A stretch of DNA of 64,000 nt from Permianibacter fluminis (GTDB taxonomy: Bacteria; Pseudomonadota; Gammaproteobacteria; Enterobacterales; Permianibacteraceae): positions 3,038,001 to 3,102,000 of the forward strand of contig NZ_JABMEG010000001.1 in NCBI RefSeq assembly GCF_013179735.1, written 5' to 3'. Below the pieces are notes generated by a model, which was not told where the DNA came from, ran no database searches, and worked only from the letters and a program-made list of their open reading frames with translations. Shown here piece after piece: positions 53,981 through 63,571 of this stretch. The stretch's first letter is position 1. Every line of letters begins with the position of its first letter. The translations under genes were made by a program, and so were the position numbers.

Positions 53981-55693
53981 TCAGTCCTCGGCCAACAACC
54001 AGTCATAGCTGGCGGCGACGATATTGCCACGGCCCTCAAATTGAAGCGACTGGCAAAGATTGGCCAGCAAGGCCAAGCCACGACCGCCATAGCCATTGCC
54101 CGGCACCTGGCTCGCCTGCCAGCGCTGCCAATCAAAACCCGGACCGCTGTCCTCGACCCGCAACAGCAAACGGCCGCCGTGCGTGCGCGGCTGATGCTCG
54201 AACACCAGCCGGATCGAACCCTCGGCCAGTTGCTGCAGTCGACTCTGGCGCAAGCGATAGTACTCGGCGAAGCCTTCCGGCGAATTTTTCAATGAAGAAT
54301 CCAGCTGCAGAATGCCGTGATCGAGCGCATTGGAATACAGTTCGGCCAGTATGGTGAACACCCGGCCGCGATGCGGTCGCAGCGCTGGCTGCTCCATCAG
54401 CACCTGCAGCAACAGCGGCAAGGGATCGAACTGCTGCAGTGATTGCGTGCGCAGTTCATATTCAAAACGCCAATCCAATGGCCCGGTCCGGGTTGGCCGC
54501 GGACTGCTCGGCGCGTGCTCCGGTGCCGACAGCGGCCGCAGCTCGACTTCGACCATGCTGACATCATCACGCGGCGCGGCGCCACTGCCAAACAGCTCCA
54601 GTGCCCGCTGGACTGCGGCAAAAAAACTGTCGCCTTCCGCCGTGGTGGCGACCGCCTGCTCCAGTCGCTCGCTGCCAAACATTTCGCCATTGGCGTTGCT
54701 GGTTTCGATGACGCCATCCGAGGTCAGCAGCAAGCGATCTTCCGGACTGAAAATCGCGCGCTGCACCTGCGGCCGGAAGCGATCACGACCGACCACGCCC
54801 ATCGGCAGATGCTGGGAACTGAACCGGGTCAAAATGCCGCGGCCCGAACGCGCCAGAAACGCATCCGGCATGCCGCCATTCCACAACTCCAGCATGCCAC
54901 TGCGAAAATCGATATCGGCACTGATGGCGCAGCAAAACACACCGGTCGGCAGGATTTCTTTCAGTCGCTGGTTAATCTCGGTCAGGATATCGACCAGCGA
55001 AAAGCCTTTTTGGGTCATGCCGTAGAAAATTTCCGAGACCGGCATGGCGCCAATGGCAGCGGGCAACCCGTGGCCGGTGAAATCACCGAGCAAGACATGC
55101 AGGCCACCGGCGGGCTTTTCGGCGGCCAGCAACACATCGCCGTTGAAGATATACATCGGCGACAACTGATAGCGAATGGTCGGCGCGTCCAGACAACCGG
55201 GATGGGCAATATTGTCGAACAGGATTTTGGCCAACTGCTGTTCGCGGACCAGACGCTCGGTGTGAAAATGGATTTCATCCCGTTGCCGCGACACCGTATC
55301 GTAGAGTTGTTGCATGCGGGTAAACGCCCGCAGCTTCGCCTGCAGAATCAATTTCTGGTAGGGCTTGGTCAGAAAGTCATCGCCACCTACTTCCAGACAG
55401 CGGGCCAGCGCCGCGACATCAGTCAGTGCCGTCAGGAAAATGATGGGAACCAGACGCGAACCGGCCATCATCTTGATCTGAATGGCCGCCTCATAGCCAT
55501 CCAGCTCCGGCATCAGTACATCCAGCAAAACGATATCGGGTTGTTCGGTCAAAAATTGCTGAACCGCCAGCCGACCGTTTTCCGCTTCGATGACCGAATG
55601 GCCCTCACGCTGCAGCAGCGTGCGAAGAATCAACCGGTCGCTGGCATTGTCGTCTGCAATCAGAATGCGCAAAGCATCAGTCGCCACATTCAT
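53981..55693 (-). CDS. hsbR: HsbR-like response regulator with PP2C phosphatase and kinase-like domain
   Basis: A 570-residue protein. A receiver domain has Asp58 in VLLDVLMPELDGYEA. A SpoIIE-type PP2C phosphatase follows (LLGDFTGHGLPAAIGAM, LLLTSDGVIE, PRDDVSMVEVEL). The C-terminus is an anti-sigma-type HATPase (LAELYSNALDHGIL, GGRGLALLANLC). In Pseudomonas HsbR phosphorylates or dephosphorylates HsbA and so tunes flagella and c-di-GMP. Here it stands between the HsbA-like STAS gene and the Hpt gene. Confidence 0.9.
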   Translation of the reverse strand: MNVATDALRILIADDNASDRLILRTLLQREGHSVIEAENGRLAVQQFLTEQPDIVLLDVLMPELDGYEAAIQIKMMAGSRLVPIIFLTALTDVAALARCLEVGGDDFLTKPYQKLILQAKLRAFTRMQQLYDTVSRQRDEIHFHTERLVREQQLAKILFDNIAHPGCLDAPTIRYQLSPMYIFNGDVLLAAEKPAGGLHVLLGDFTGHGLPAAIGAMPVSEIFYGMTQKGFSLVDILTEINQRLKEILPTGVFCCAISADIDFRSGMLELWNGGMPDAFLARSGRGILTRFSSQHLPMGVVGRDRFRPQVQRAIFSPEDRLLLTSDGVIETSNANGEMFGSERLEQAVATTAEGDSFFAAVQRALELFGSGAAPRDDVSMVEVELRPLSAPEHAPSSPRPTRTGPLDWRFEYELRTQSLQQFDPLPLLLQVLMEQPALRPHRGRVFTILAELYSNALDHGILQLDSSLKNSPEGFAEYYRLRQSRLQQLAEGSIRLVFEHQPRTHGGRLLLRVEDSGPGFDWQRWQASQVPGNGYGGRGLALLANLCQSLQFEGRGNIVAASYDWLLAED

Positions 55694-55938
55694 TCCTTAT
55701 GAAATGCCAGTCCTGTACACAAAGCCATTGGCGGCAACACGAATGATTCGGCAGGGAGATAACGTAGCGCTCACAACGTCGAGGCAAAACCCGGTACGCA
55801 CTGAGACTTCGGTTGGCGCTACGCCCCTGAACCGCGTTGACGGGCAGCGCTCGTCAGATCGGTCTTCCGTTCGCTAGGCGAACCCGGGTGAGACAGCGGT
55901 GTCTACGACCCGGGCGACAGCAAACCGGGCTCTTCGCC
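55694..55938. other. Gap of 245 bp between hsbR-like and hsbA-like genes
   Basis: No gene is visible. It probably holds a promoter for hsbR, but no site can be named with confidence. Confidence 0.4.
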
Positions 55939-56244
55939 TCAGGAGATTTTGAACAGCTGTTCGAAATTGGAGATGGTCAGGATCTTCTTCACATCGTTAT
56001 TGCAATGCTGAATACTGATCCGGGCACTGTCGCCGCCGGCGTAATCGCGCAGCAACAGCAACATGCCAAGTGCCGAGCTGTCCAGATAGGTCGCCTCGTG
56101 CATGTCAATGACATAGCTCTTGGGTTTGACCGGCAGGTTTTCATAGGCTTCGCGGAAAGCCTGATGGGAACTGAAGTCGAACCGTCCGGCAATGCGGATG
56201 GTCAGTTCGGTGCCGTCGGCGCTCTTGGTGGTGCTGATCGTCAT
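55939..56244 (-). CDS. hsbA: STAS-domain anti-sigma-factor antagonist, HsbA-like
   Basis: A 101-residue STAS protein with the phosphorylation loop YLDSSALGMLLLLRD (Ser56/Ser57). HsbA switches partners with its phosphorylation: unmodified it frees FliA by binding FlgM; modified it engages a diguanylate cyclase (Pseudomonas knowledge). Here it lies downstream of fliJ and upstream of the HsbR-like gene. Confidence 0.88.
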   Translation of the reverse strand: MTISTTKSADGTELTIRIAGRFDFSSHQAFREAYENLPVKPKSYVIDMHEATYLDSSALGMLLLLRDYAGGDSARISIQHCNNDVKKILTISNFEQLFKIS

Positions 56245-56383
56245 CTACCGCTCCTGAACCCGGTCTGGTAACCGGCACAACAGGGAGGTCTGCTCCCCGA
56301 CTGCTTGAGACAGTGCCAACTATAGCGCAAGCAGCACGAAGGTCCAGCCTCAGGATAGCCTCTGCGGCAGGACAACCCCGCCA

Positions 56384-56836
56384 TCACTGGCGTTTGGGCC
56401 GATTGAGATGGGCGCGCTGGGCCGAGCGGTCGTCCTGGACGGCCTGTTCACGCTTGTCGGTTTGCCGGTTCTCCGACTGCTGCAGATTGCCGACCACGTT
56501 GTTGATGGCCTTGGCCTTGGTCGCACGCTGCTGCCACTGGCCAACCCGCTGCTCGACCTGGGTCAGCGCCGAACGGATGCGTTGCTGCTGCTGTTCAATG
56601 GCCTTGTCCAGCTGGTTCAGGAACTGCTGGAATTGCTGCAACTCGATGCCATTCAAACCGGCGCGGCCGCGACGCTGGAAATCGCTGATGTACTCCTGCC
56701 GATAGACGATCAATTCCTGCAGCCGGGTCTCTTCGCTGACCTGAGCCTGTCGTGCCTCGCCCAGTGCCTGGGCAGCGGAGCGCTCCTGCTTGTCGGCCAG
56801 TTTGGCCACCGGTTGCAAACGCTCGGAACGGTTCAT
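56384..56836 (-). CDS. fliJ: Flagellar export chaperone FliJ
   Basis: A 150-residue, nearly all coiled-coil protein rich in Q, R and E, with the usual N-terminal RLQPVAKLAD start. It works with the FliI ATPase in export. ATG 56836 is chosen although a GTG three codons earlier is possible. It begins 55 bp after the fliI stop. Confidence 0.9.
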   Translation of the reverse strand: MNRSERLQPVAKLADKQERSAAQALGEARQAQVSEETRLQELIVYRQEYISDFQRRGRAGLNGIELQQFQQFLNQLDKAIEQQQQRIRSALTQVEQRVGQWQQRATKAKAINNVVGNLQQSENRQTDKREQAVQDDRSAQRAHLNRPKRQ

Positions 56837-56891
56837 GGCAAGCACAGACTCCTCACAGCACAGTCAACGAACGGGCCCATCGGATTCGGTA

Positions 56892-58268
56892 TCAGCGGCG
56901 GCGATTAGCAGGAAGCATAGTCGCTTCTGCCGCCAAAATACTTTCCAATCCGAGCAAGCTGTCTTTCAGTGAGACTTTTTCATTCATACCCTGCCGCAAA
57001 AACTGGTTGATGACCGGCATCAAACCAATGGCTTCGTCGATGGCGTTATCGGCACCACTCTGGTACGCCCCTACCGTTATCAGATCGCGATTCTGCTGAT
57101 ACGTGGCATAAATCTGTTTGACCAGCACCGCCGCCTGCTGGTGCGCGTTGGCGGCAATTTGCGCCATCGCCCGACTGATCGAGGCTTCGATATCAATCGC
57201 CGGATAATGGCCAGCCTCGGCCAGGCGTCGCGACAGCACGATGTGGCCGTCAAGAATGGCTCGGGCGGCATCGGCAATCGGGTCCTGCTGATCATCGCCT
57301 TCGGTCAACACGGTGTAGAACGCGGTGATCGAGCCGGCACCTTTTTCGGCATTGCCGGCGCGCTCGACCAGCATCGGCAACTTGGCAAACACCGACGGTG
57401 GATAGCCCTTGGTTGCCGGCGGCTCACCAACCGCCAGCGCGATTTCGCGCTGGGCCTGACAGAACCGGGTCAGCGAATCCATCAGCAGCAGCACTTGCTT
57501 GCCTTCATCGCGAAACGATTCGGCAATCGTGGTGGCCACCTGAGCGCCTTGCAAACGCAGCAGCGGTGGCAAGTCGGCCGGCACGGCCACCACCACCGCG
57601 CGTTTCATGCCTTCCTCACCGAGAATGTGTTCAATGAATTCTTTGACTTCGCGGCCACGCTCGCCGATCAAACCCACGACGATCACATCCGCTTCGGTGA
57701 ATCGCGTCATCATGCCGAGCAACACGCTCTTGCCGACACCAGAACCTGCGAACAGGCCCATGCGCTGACCACGTCCGACCGTCAGCAAGGCATTAATGGC
57801 ACGAACACCGACGTCAAGCGGTTCACTGATGGGATGCCGCGCCAAGGGATTGATCGGTTTTGCCGCAAGCGACCGGTGACTGCCACTGAGTGGCCCTTTG
57901 CCGTCAATCGGCTGGCCTTCGCCATCAAGCACCCGGCCAAGCAAATTGCCACCGACCAGAATTTCTGCCGCACCGGAGGTTGGCAACACGGTGGCGCCGG
58001 GGCCGAGTCCATGTAAGTCGGCAGTCGGCATCAGGTACAAACTGTCGCCGGAAAAGCCCACTACTTCCGCGCGATGCAAGCGTCCGTCATTGCCGCGAAT
58101 CAAACAGCGGCCGCCGACTGGCAAACGGCAACCGACCGCTTCCAGCGTCAAGCCAACCATGCGCACCAGTTTGCCCTCAACCTGCAAACCGGGGGCGCTG
58201 GCCACACGAGCCTGATACGGTTCAAGCCGTTGGTGGAACGGGAGTCGCTCTTTCTGCGCCGCGCTCAT
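56892..58268 (-). CDS. fliI: Flagellum-specific export ATPase FliI
   Basis: A 458-residue F1-like ATPase: Walker [32 protein letters not shown], Walker [12 protein letters not shown] and the [20 protein letters not shown] block. ATG 58268 with GGAG upstream lies inside the fliH end, a 47-bp overlap. Confidence 0.97.
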   Translation of the reverse strand: MSAAQKERLPFHQRLEPYQARVASAPGLQVEGKLVRMVGLTLEAVGCRLPVGGRCLIRGNDGRLHRAEVVGFSGDSLYLMPTADLHGLGPGATVLPTSGAAEILVGGNLLGRVLDGEGQPIDGKGPLSGSHRSLAAKPINPLARHPISEPLDVGVRAINALLTVGRGQRMGLFAGSGVGKSVLLGMMTRFTEADVIVVGLIGERGREVKEFIEHILGEEGMKRAVVVAVPADLPPLLRLQGAQVATTIAESFRDEGKQVLLLMDSLTRFCQAQREIALAVGEPPATKGYPPSVFAKLPMLVERAGNAEKGAGSITAFYTVLTEGDDQQDPIADAARAILDGHIVLSRRLAEAGHYPAIDIEASISRAMAQIAANAHQQAAVLVKQIYATYQQNRDLITVGAYQSGADNAIDEAIGLMPVINQFLRQGMNEKVSLKDSLLGLESILAAEATMLPANRRR

Positions 58269-58950
58269 CTTCACTCCGTTCACCACCCAGCACATGCGTC
58301 ACGATCGCAGCGATGCGCGACTCCAGACTGGCATCGATGGTGGAATCATCTGTCAGCACACGGCAACCGCCCCGACTTTGGCCGGGATCATCCAGTACCT
58401 GCCAGGTATGTTCACCGCGCGCGTCCAGTGCAAACACTTCCCGCACCAGCGCCGCGTCTTCCGGATGCAGAAAAACCCGTATCGTTTGCCGCGACATCGG
58501 CAGCAGCTGCACGGCCTCCCGCACCACCGCGACAATCTGCCCCGGTGAACTGCGCAATTCGCGTCGTATTAATTGACGCGCCACCGACATCGCCAACTGT
58601 GCCAATGCCTGCTCGGCTTGGTCATCAACCATTTGCAGCGGCCGCGCCAAGGCTTCCAGCATGGCGTCGACGCGAGTGCGCAATTGCAGTATTTCCGCAT
58701 CAACCTTGCTGCGACCTTCAGCCAAGCCTTGGGCCAGACCATCGCGATGGCCGTTCTTCAAACCCTCTTCATAACCTTCGTGCCGGGCCTGCTCGCGCAG
58801 TTGCTGCAACATCTCGGCCGTCACCAAGGCGGTATTGCCGCGTGGCTCGCCCGGCTGCCGCGGCGGCGGCCGCTGCGAGGCGTTCACCGCGGTTTCCTTC
58901 ATGTCCGGCAGCTGCCAGGGCTGTACCGGTGAGGGGTCTTTGCCGATCAT
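58222..58950 (-). CDS. fliH: Flagellar assembly protein FliH
   Basis: A 242-residue protein: a Pro/Ala-rich start, the glycine-repeat helix ([22 protein letters not shown]), and a C-terminal globular half with [18 protein letters not shown]. It regulates FliI and docks it to FliN. Confidence 0.95.
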   Translation of the reverse strand: MIGKDPSPVQPWQLPDMKETAVNASQRPPPRQPGEPRGNTALVTAEMLQQLREQARHEGYEEGLKNGHRDGLAQGLAEGRSKVDAEILQLRTRVDAMLEALARPLQMVDDQAEQALAQLAMSVARQLIRRELRSSPGQIVAVVREAVQLLPMSRQTIRVFLHPEDAALVREVFALDARGEHTWQVLDDPGQSRGGCRVLTDDSTIDASLESRIAAIVTHVLGGERSEDERGAERATPVPPTA

Positions 58951-58998
58951 GAGTGCTGCTCTTGCATCCTCGACTGTGAATCACATCCAACCGGAGGC

Positions 58999-60054
58999 TT
59001 ACACCATCTGCTCGCCGCTGCCGCCGAGCACAATTTCGCCGGCATCCGCCATCCGGCGTGCCACGGTCAGAATCTCTTTCTGCGCTTTCTCGACATCGCT
59101 CAGCTTGACCGGGCCCATTGATGACAGATCTTCGCGCATCAACTCAGCCGCGCGTTTCGACATGTTCTTGAAGATCTTCTCACGCACCGTTTCGTCGGAA
59201 CCTTTCAGCGCGGTAATCAGCACTTCGGTCGAGACCTCACGCAGCAGCGTCTGAATGCCGCGATCATCGACCTCGACCAGATTCTCGAACACGAACATCA
59301 GATCCTGAATCTTCTGCGACAAGTCCTCATCGACTTGCTTGATTTGGTCAATCAAGGCGCTCTGCACCGAACCATCGAGGAAGTTGATGATATCGGCGGT
59401 ACGCTTGGTGCCACCCAGCGCCGCCGACTTGGAACCGGTCTGCCCGGAGAGCTGACGCTCCATGATGTTGTTCAGCTCGGTCAGTGCTGCCGGCTGCACC
59501 GATTCCAGCGAGGCAATCCGCATGGTCAGATCGAGCCGGACCTTGTCCGGGAATTGCGACAGCACCTCGGCCGATTGATCCGGATCCAGATAGGCCAACA
59601 CAATGGTTTGAATCTGCGGATGTTCGTAGCGAATCAAATCAGCCACCGCCCGGGCATCCATCCACTTCAGCGTATCCAGTCCTTTGGTATTGGCACCCGC
59701 CAGAATGCGATCACACAGCGCGTCAGCCTTGTCCGATCCGAGCGCTGCGCGCAAGGTGTTGCGGATGTATTCCTCGGTGCCGATACCGATACCGGTCTGC
59801 TTTTCCACCTCGATCAGAAACTTGTTGACGACATGATCGACGTCATTGCGTTCGACATGCTTGACCGCCGCCATCGCCAGACCAATGCGCTGCACCTCTT
59901 TCGGCCCCATGTGCTTGAGCACCTGGGCAGCATGATCCTCGCCGAGGCTCAGCAGCAGAATCGCCGCCTGCTCGGTGTTGTTGAAGCGATCGACCGAGAG
60001 CTCTTTCTTTTCGCCTTCAGTCGGCTTTTTTTCTGCTACCGGATTCTCAGGCAT
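58999..60054 (-). CDS. fliG: Flagellar switch protein FliG
   Basis: A 351-residue protein: EQAAILLLSLGEDHAAQVLKHM in the N-domain, HPQIQTIVLAYL (EHPQ motif) in the middle and MREDLSSMGPVKLSDVEKAQKEI in the torque-producing C-domain. ATG 60054 lies 8 bp inside the fliF end. Confidence 0.97.
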   Translation of the reverse strand: MPENPVAEKKPTEGEKKELSVDRFNNTEQAAILLLSLGEDHAAQVLKHMGPKEVQRIGLAMAAVKHVERNDVDHVVNKFLIEVEKQTGIGIGTEEYIRNTLRAALGSDKADALCDRILAGANTKGLDTLKWMDARAVADLIRYEHPQIQTIVLAYLDPDQSAEVLSQFPDKVRLDLTMRIASLESVQPAALTELNNIMERQLSGQTGSKSAALGGTKRTADIINFLDGSVQSALIDQIKQVDEDLSQKIQDLMFVFENLVEVDDRGIQTLLREVSTEVLITALKGSDETVREKIFKNMSKRAAELMREDLSSMGPVKLSDVEKAQKEILTVARRMADAGEIVLGGSGEQMV

Positions 60055-61735
60055 CTTTTTCCATCCAGGTCTTGACGACTTGCGCCACGATCGTCGGGTC
60101 GGATTGCACCACCGCTTTTGCCCGGGCAACCGAATCCAGTTCGGTCGTTACCGGCGGCGGCAAGCTCAAGGCGCCGCCACTGCCGCCAGAGAGCGACAAG
60201 GTGTCGTCACGCATGCCATCCGGGCCAAGGCCCGCTGCAGCCAGCGTCGCCTGCCGCACTTCTTCATCCGACCTTCCAGACAACTTGCCAAGCACCGGCC
60301 GCAACACGCCCAGAACGAATACCACGGCAATGATCAGCCCGAGCAGCGGCTTGAACATCAGCTGGAACCAGGGCTGTTCCCAGAACGGTATCGATTGCGG
60401 CACTTCCGGCACAGCGACCCGAACAAACGGGAAACTCTGCAGTTCTACTATGTCGCCACGCTGGGCGTCATAACCAATTGCACTCTGGACCAGTCGCGTT
60501 ATGTTCGCGACTTCGGCAGCCGGGCGCGGTTGCCGCTGGGGCGGCTGTGCCGGATCGGTGGCCGGCAACTCGACAAAGTCGAGCCCAACCGATGCCGTTA
60601 CCCGCCGGACCACACCGATTTGCGACCGGGTGTGACTGATCGTGGTGTCGTGATCGTAATTGCGCTCCGCCTCTTCCCGCTTGCTGCCCGTGCTCCCGTT
60701 GGCGGCAGTTGCTGCCGTACTGTTCGCGCCGGCAACTTCCGGCGCGGTGGCCGGTGTTGGCGGTTGATTGCTGAGCGCACCGGGCACGCCCTGCGCGCCA
60801 CCGGTGGCATTCTGCTCGTTCAAGGTCCGTTCGGAGCGCAGCGCCGGCAAATCGGCGTTGTAAACTTTTTGCGTCGCTTCCTGAGCACTGAAATCCATGT
60901 CGACATGCAACTCGACCGTGTAGTTGCCAGCGCCAAGAATGGGCTCCAGTATGCGTTCGACTTTGCGCCGCAGCTCTTCGCCGCGTTTCTGACTTTCGGC
61001 GAACTCCTTGCTCGCCTGAATCTCGTCCTCGGTCATGCTGCCGGAGTGATGCAAGCGGCCAAACTGATCGGTGATCGTCACCCGATTGGCGTCCAGGTTT
61101 GGCACGCTGCCGGCAACCAGATCGACAATCGCCCGAATCTGCTCGGCGTCCAGCGAGCGCGCCGAATACAGATTCAGCAACACCGATGCAGTCGGTTTTT
61201 CGTTGTCACGCAGAAACACGGCCTCTTTCGGCAACGCCAGATGCACTTCAGCCGCGCGAACCCCGGCAAACTGCTCGATGGTGCGGGCAATGCGAATTTC
61301 CTGCGTGCGCAGCAGCCGGGCCTGTTCCAGACGCTGACTGACCGAGAAACCACTGTCGCGTGCCAACATTTTGTCAGCCTCAGCGCCACCGAGTTCCATG
61401 CCCTGCGCCGCCAGCTGCATCTGCACCCGCGAATAATCATCCTGAGCCACGCTGATACTGCCGTCCGATTCCAGACGGTAAGGCACCTTTTGTTGTTCCA
61501 GCATGCTGACGATTGCCAGGGCATTTTCCCGGTCCACCGGACCGAGCGGCCGCATCAGCGGATCACGCAACCACAGCACCACCAACAGCCCCAACGCGAC
61601 ACTGCCGGCCAGTCCAATCAGAATGCCGATCTGCCGAAGCATGGTCATGTTGCTCAGATTGGCCAATACGCCACTGCTGGCAAAGCCACCTGCGGGTGCG
61701 GCAATCAATGCGGTATCTTGCGCGGCCTCAGCCAT
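60047..61735 (-). CDS. fliF: Flagellar MS-ring protein FliF
   Basis: A 562-residue protein: first membrane helix near residues 36-55 (GILIGLAGSVALGLLVVLWL), periplasmic YscJ-like domains (RTIEQFAGVRAAEVHLALP), a second helix (LLGLIIAVVFVLGVLRPVL) and a C-terminal FliG-binding tail (ARAKAVVQSDPTIVAQVVKTWM). It is the MS ring and export housing. Confidence 0.97.
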   Translation of the reverse strand: MAEAAQDTALIAAPAGGFASSGVLANLSNMTMLRQIGILIGLAGSVALGLLVVLWLRDPLMRPLGPVDRENALAIVSMLEQQKVPYRLESDGSISVAQDDYSRVQMQLAAQGMELGGAEADKMLARDSGFSVSQRLEQARLLRTQEIRIARTIEQFAGVRAAEVHLALPKEAVFLRDNEKPTASVLLNLYSARSLDAEQIRAIVDLVAGSVPNLDANRVTITDQFGRLHHSGSMTEDEIQASKEFAESQKRGEELRRKVERILEPILGAGNYTVELHVDMDFSAQEATQKVYNADLPALRSERTLNEQNATGGAQGVPGALSNQPPTPATAPEVAGANSTAATAANGSTGSKREEAERNYDHDTTISHTRSQIGVVRRVTASVGLDFVELPATDPAQPPQRQPRPAAEVANITRLVQSAIGYDAQRGDIVELQSFPFVRVAVPEVPQSIPFWEQPWFQLMFKPLLGLIIAVVFVLGVLRPVLGKLSGRSDEEVRQATLAAAGLGPDGMRDDTLSLSGGSGGALSLPPPVTTELDSVARAKAVVQSDPTIVAQVVKTWMEKDA

Positions 61736-61797
61736 TGTTGCTTACTCCAAAACCTGCGTTACTAAATGAGTTGCGAAAAGCGTCAATCAGCGCCGAC

Positions 61798-62136
61798 TCA
61801 AATCGGCATGTTCATGATGTCCTGATAGGCTGCGACCAACCGATTTCGCACCTGTACCGTTGCCTGGAATGCAATGCTGGCTTTCTGGCTCGCGACCATG
61901 GCCTGAACCAGGCTGACACTCTTGTCACCCATTTCAACGCGCGTCTGCAGACCTTCTGCCTGCTGTTGCAATTGATTGACGTTGCCAAGCGCCTGCGAAA
62001 ACAAGCTACTGAATTGCTGAACACCCGAGACCCCCGAGCTCTTGTTGAGCACCTGCCCGGCCGATTCGGTTCGGCCGGCCTGACTGGCCAAGGCGCGCAG
62101 TTCCTGCAACAGCTGAGTGCGATCAATTGTGCTCAT
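61798..62136 (-). CDS. fliE: Flagellar hook-basal body protein FliE
   Basis: A 112-residue rod-MS ring connector. It has the C-terminal block VSLVQAMVASQKASIAFQATVQVRNRLVAAYQDIMNMPI in outline, typical for the family. It heads the fliEFGHIJ operon, 62 bp before fliF. Confidence 0.95.
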   Translation of the reverse strand: MSTIDRTQLLQELRALASQAGRTESAGQVLNKSSGVSGVQQFSSLFSQALGNVNQLQQQAEGLQTRVEMGDKSVSLVQAMVASQKASIAFQATVQVRNRLVAAYQDIMNMPI

Positions 62137-62177
62137 GTCAAAATCCTGTCCATCAACTGACTAGTGCCGGACCAACG

Positions 62178-63518
62178 TCACATGCTCGGCACGGCGTAAC
62201 CCATCTCGCGCATCCGCGCCAACTTGTAACGCAACGTGCGCGGACTAATCCCCAATTGCTTGGCAATGCTTTCCCGGGTGTCTTCGGTGTCGCGCAGGGT
62301 TTGCAGAATGCGTTCGAACTCAATACGGCGGACCGCGTCGCTCAGCCGGTTTTCCGCCGCCGGTTCCGGACTGATGCCGGCGGCCTCGCTGGCAGGCGAA
62401 AACTGCAACTGAAAATCGGCGGCACCGAGTTCACGCCCACTCTGCAGAATCAGCGCCCGCTGCACGGCGTTGTCAAGTTCCCGGACATTGCCCGGCCAGC
62501 TGTGTGCGGTCAGTGCCGACATGGCTTCAACGCTGAGTCGTGGCGGCAGCCGCTGACTGCTGCGGCAGTGCCGGGCGATCAGGTGTTCGGCAATCGGCAC
62601 GATGTCGCCGGGCCGCTCCATCAGCGCCAGGCAGCGGAGCGGGAACACGTTCAGCCGGAAATACAGATCCTCGCGGAAGCGGTGCGCTTTCACTTCATCC
62701 AGCATGTTGCGATTGGAGGTAGCGATGACCCGAACATTGAGCGAAATCGGTTTGCGACCGCCGAGGCGCTCGACTTCGCGCTCTTGCAGCACCCGCAACA
62801 ACTTCGCCTGCAGGTTCAGATCCATTTCGGAGATCTCATCGAGCAACAGCGTGCCGCCCTGCGCCTGTTCAAATTTGCCTGGTGTCGCCTGATGGGCGCC
62901 GGTAAAAGCGCCTTTCTCATAGCCAAACAAGGTGGCTTCCAGCATGTTCTCCGGGATCGCGGCGCAATTGATGGCGATGAACGGGCCGTCGCGTCGAGCA
63001 GAATGATCATGAACATAACGGGCCAGCACTTCCTTGCCGACGCCACTCGGGCCGGTCAGCAGGACCGTGGCTTCCGATTCCGCAACGCGGCGAGCCAGCG
63101 TCAGCAATTCGACACTGCGCGGATCGGCGGCAATCGGTCCGGTGCTGGCCGCCTGCGCGCGCGCATATTGACGGACCGTGTCAATCAGGATTTCGGGGGA
63201 AAACGGCTTCTGTAAATAGTCGGTAGCGCCGTCCTGCATGGCTTTGACGGCATTGCCGACATTGCCATAAGCCGTCATCAGCACGACCGGAAGGTTGTTA
63301 TGTACGCGACGGACATGACGAAGCAAATCATGACCCGACATTTTTTCCAGATTCCAATCCGACAACACCAGGTCCGGCAGTTGCTCGGTCAACAATTGTT
63401 GCGCCTGCTCGGCACTGCTGGCGCTGCTGACGGAAAAGCCGGCAGAAGACAGCGTTTCGACCACCGCTTCGCGCAAGGCACCGTCGTCTTCAACGACCAG
63501 TACGGAAATGTCAGTCAC
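62178..63518 (-). CDS. fleR: Sigma-54-dependent response regulator FleR (FlrC)
   Basis: A 446-residue NtrC-type activator: receiver with Asp54 (VLSDWNLEKMSG), AAA+ domain with GPSGVGKEVLARYVH and the sigma-54 contact loop GAFTGA, and a Fis-type HTH at the end (IAKQLGISPRTLRYKL). I chose GTG 63518, with AGGAG 7 bp upstream, over a longer ATG frame that overlaps fleS. It activates class III flagellar genes; the kinase FleS is next to it. Confidence 0.95.
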   Translation of the reverse strand: MTDISVLVVEDDGALREAVVETLSSAGFSVSSASSAEQAQQLLTEQLPDLVLSDWNLEKMSGHDLLRHVRRVHNNLPVVLMTAYGNVGNAVKAMQDGATDYLQKPFSPEILIDTVRQYARAQAASTGPIAADPRSVELLTLARRVAESEATVLLTGPSGVGKEVLARYVHDHSARRDGPFIAINCAAIPENMLEATLFGYEKGAFTGAHQATPGKFEQAQGGTLLLDEISEMDLNLQAKLLRVLQEREVERLGGRKPISLNVRVIATSNRNMLDEVKAHRFREDLYFRLNVFPLRCLALMERPGDIVPIAEHLIARHCRSSQRLPPRLSVEAMSALTAHSWPGNVRELDNAVQRALILQSGRELGAADFQLQFSPASEAAGISPEPAAENRLSDAVRRIEFERILQTLRDTEDTRESIAKQLGISPRTLRYKLARMREMGYAVPSM

Positions 63519-63571
63519 GATTTTCTCCTGTTGGAAATGCGTTGGGCCGGGCGCGGTCGAGCCAACGGCCA

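Noticed and set aside
62137-62177. Sigma-54 promoter before fliE
   Set aside because: The nearest match on the minus strand (CGGCAC ... TTGAT) lacks the required GC of the -12 element at the right spacing.
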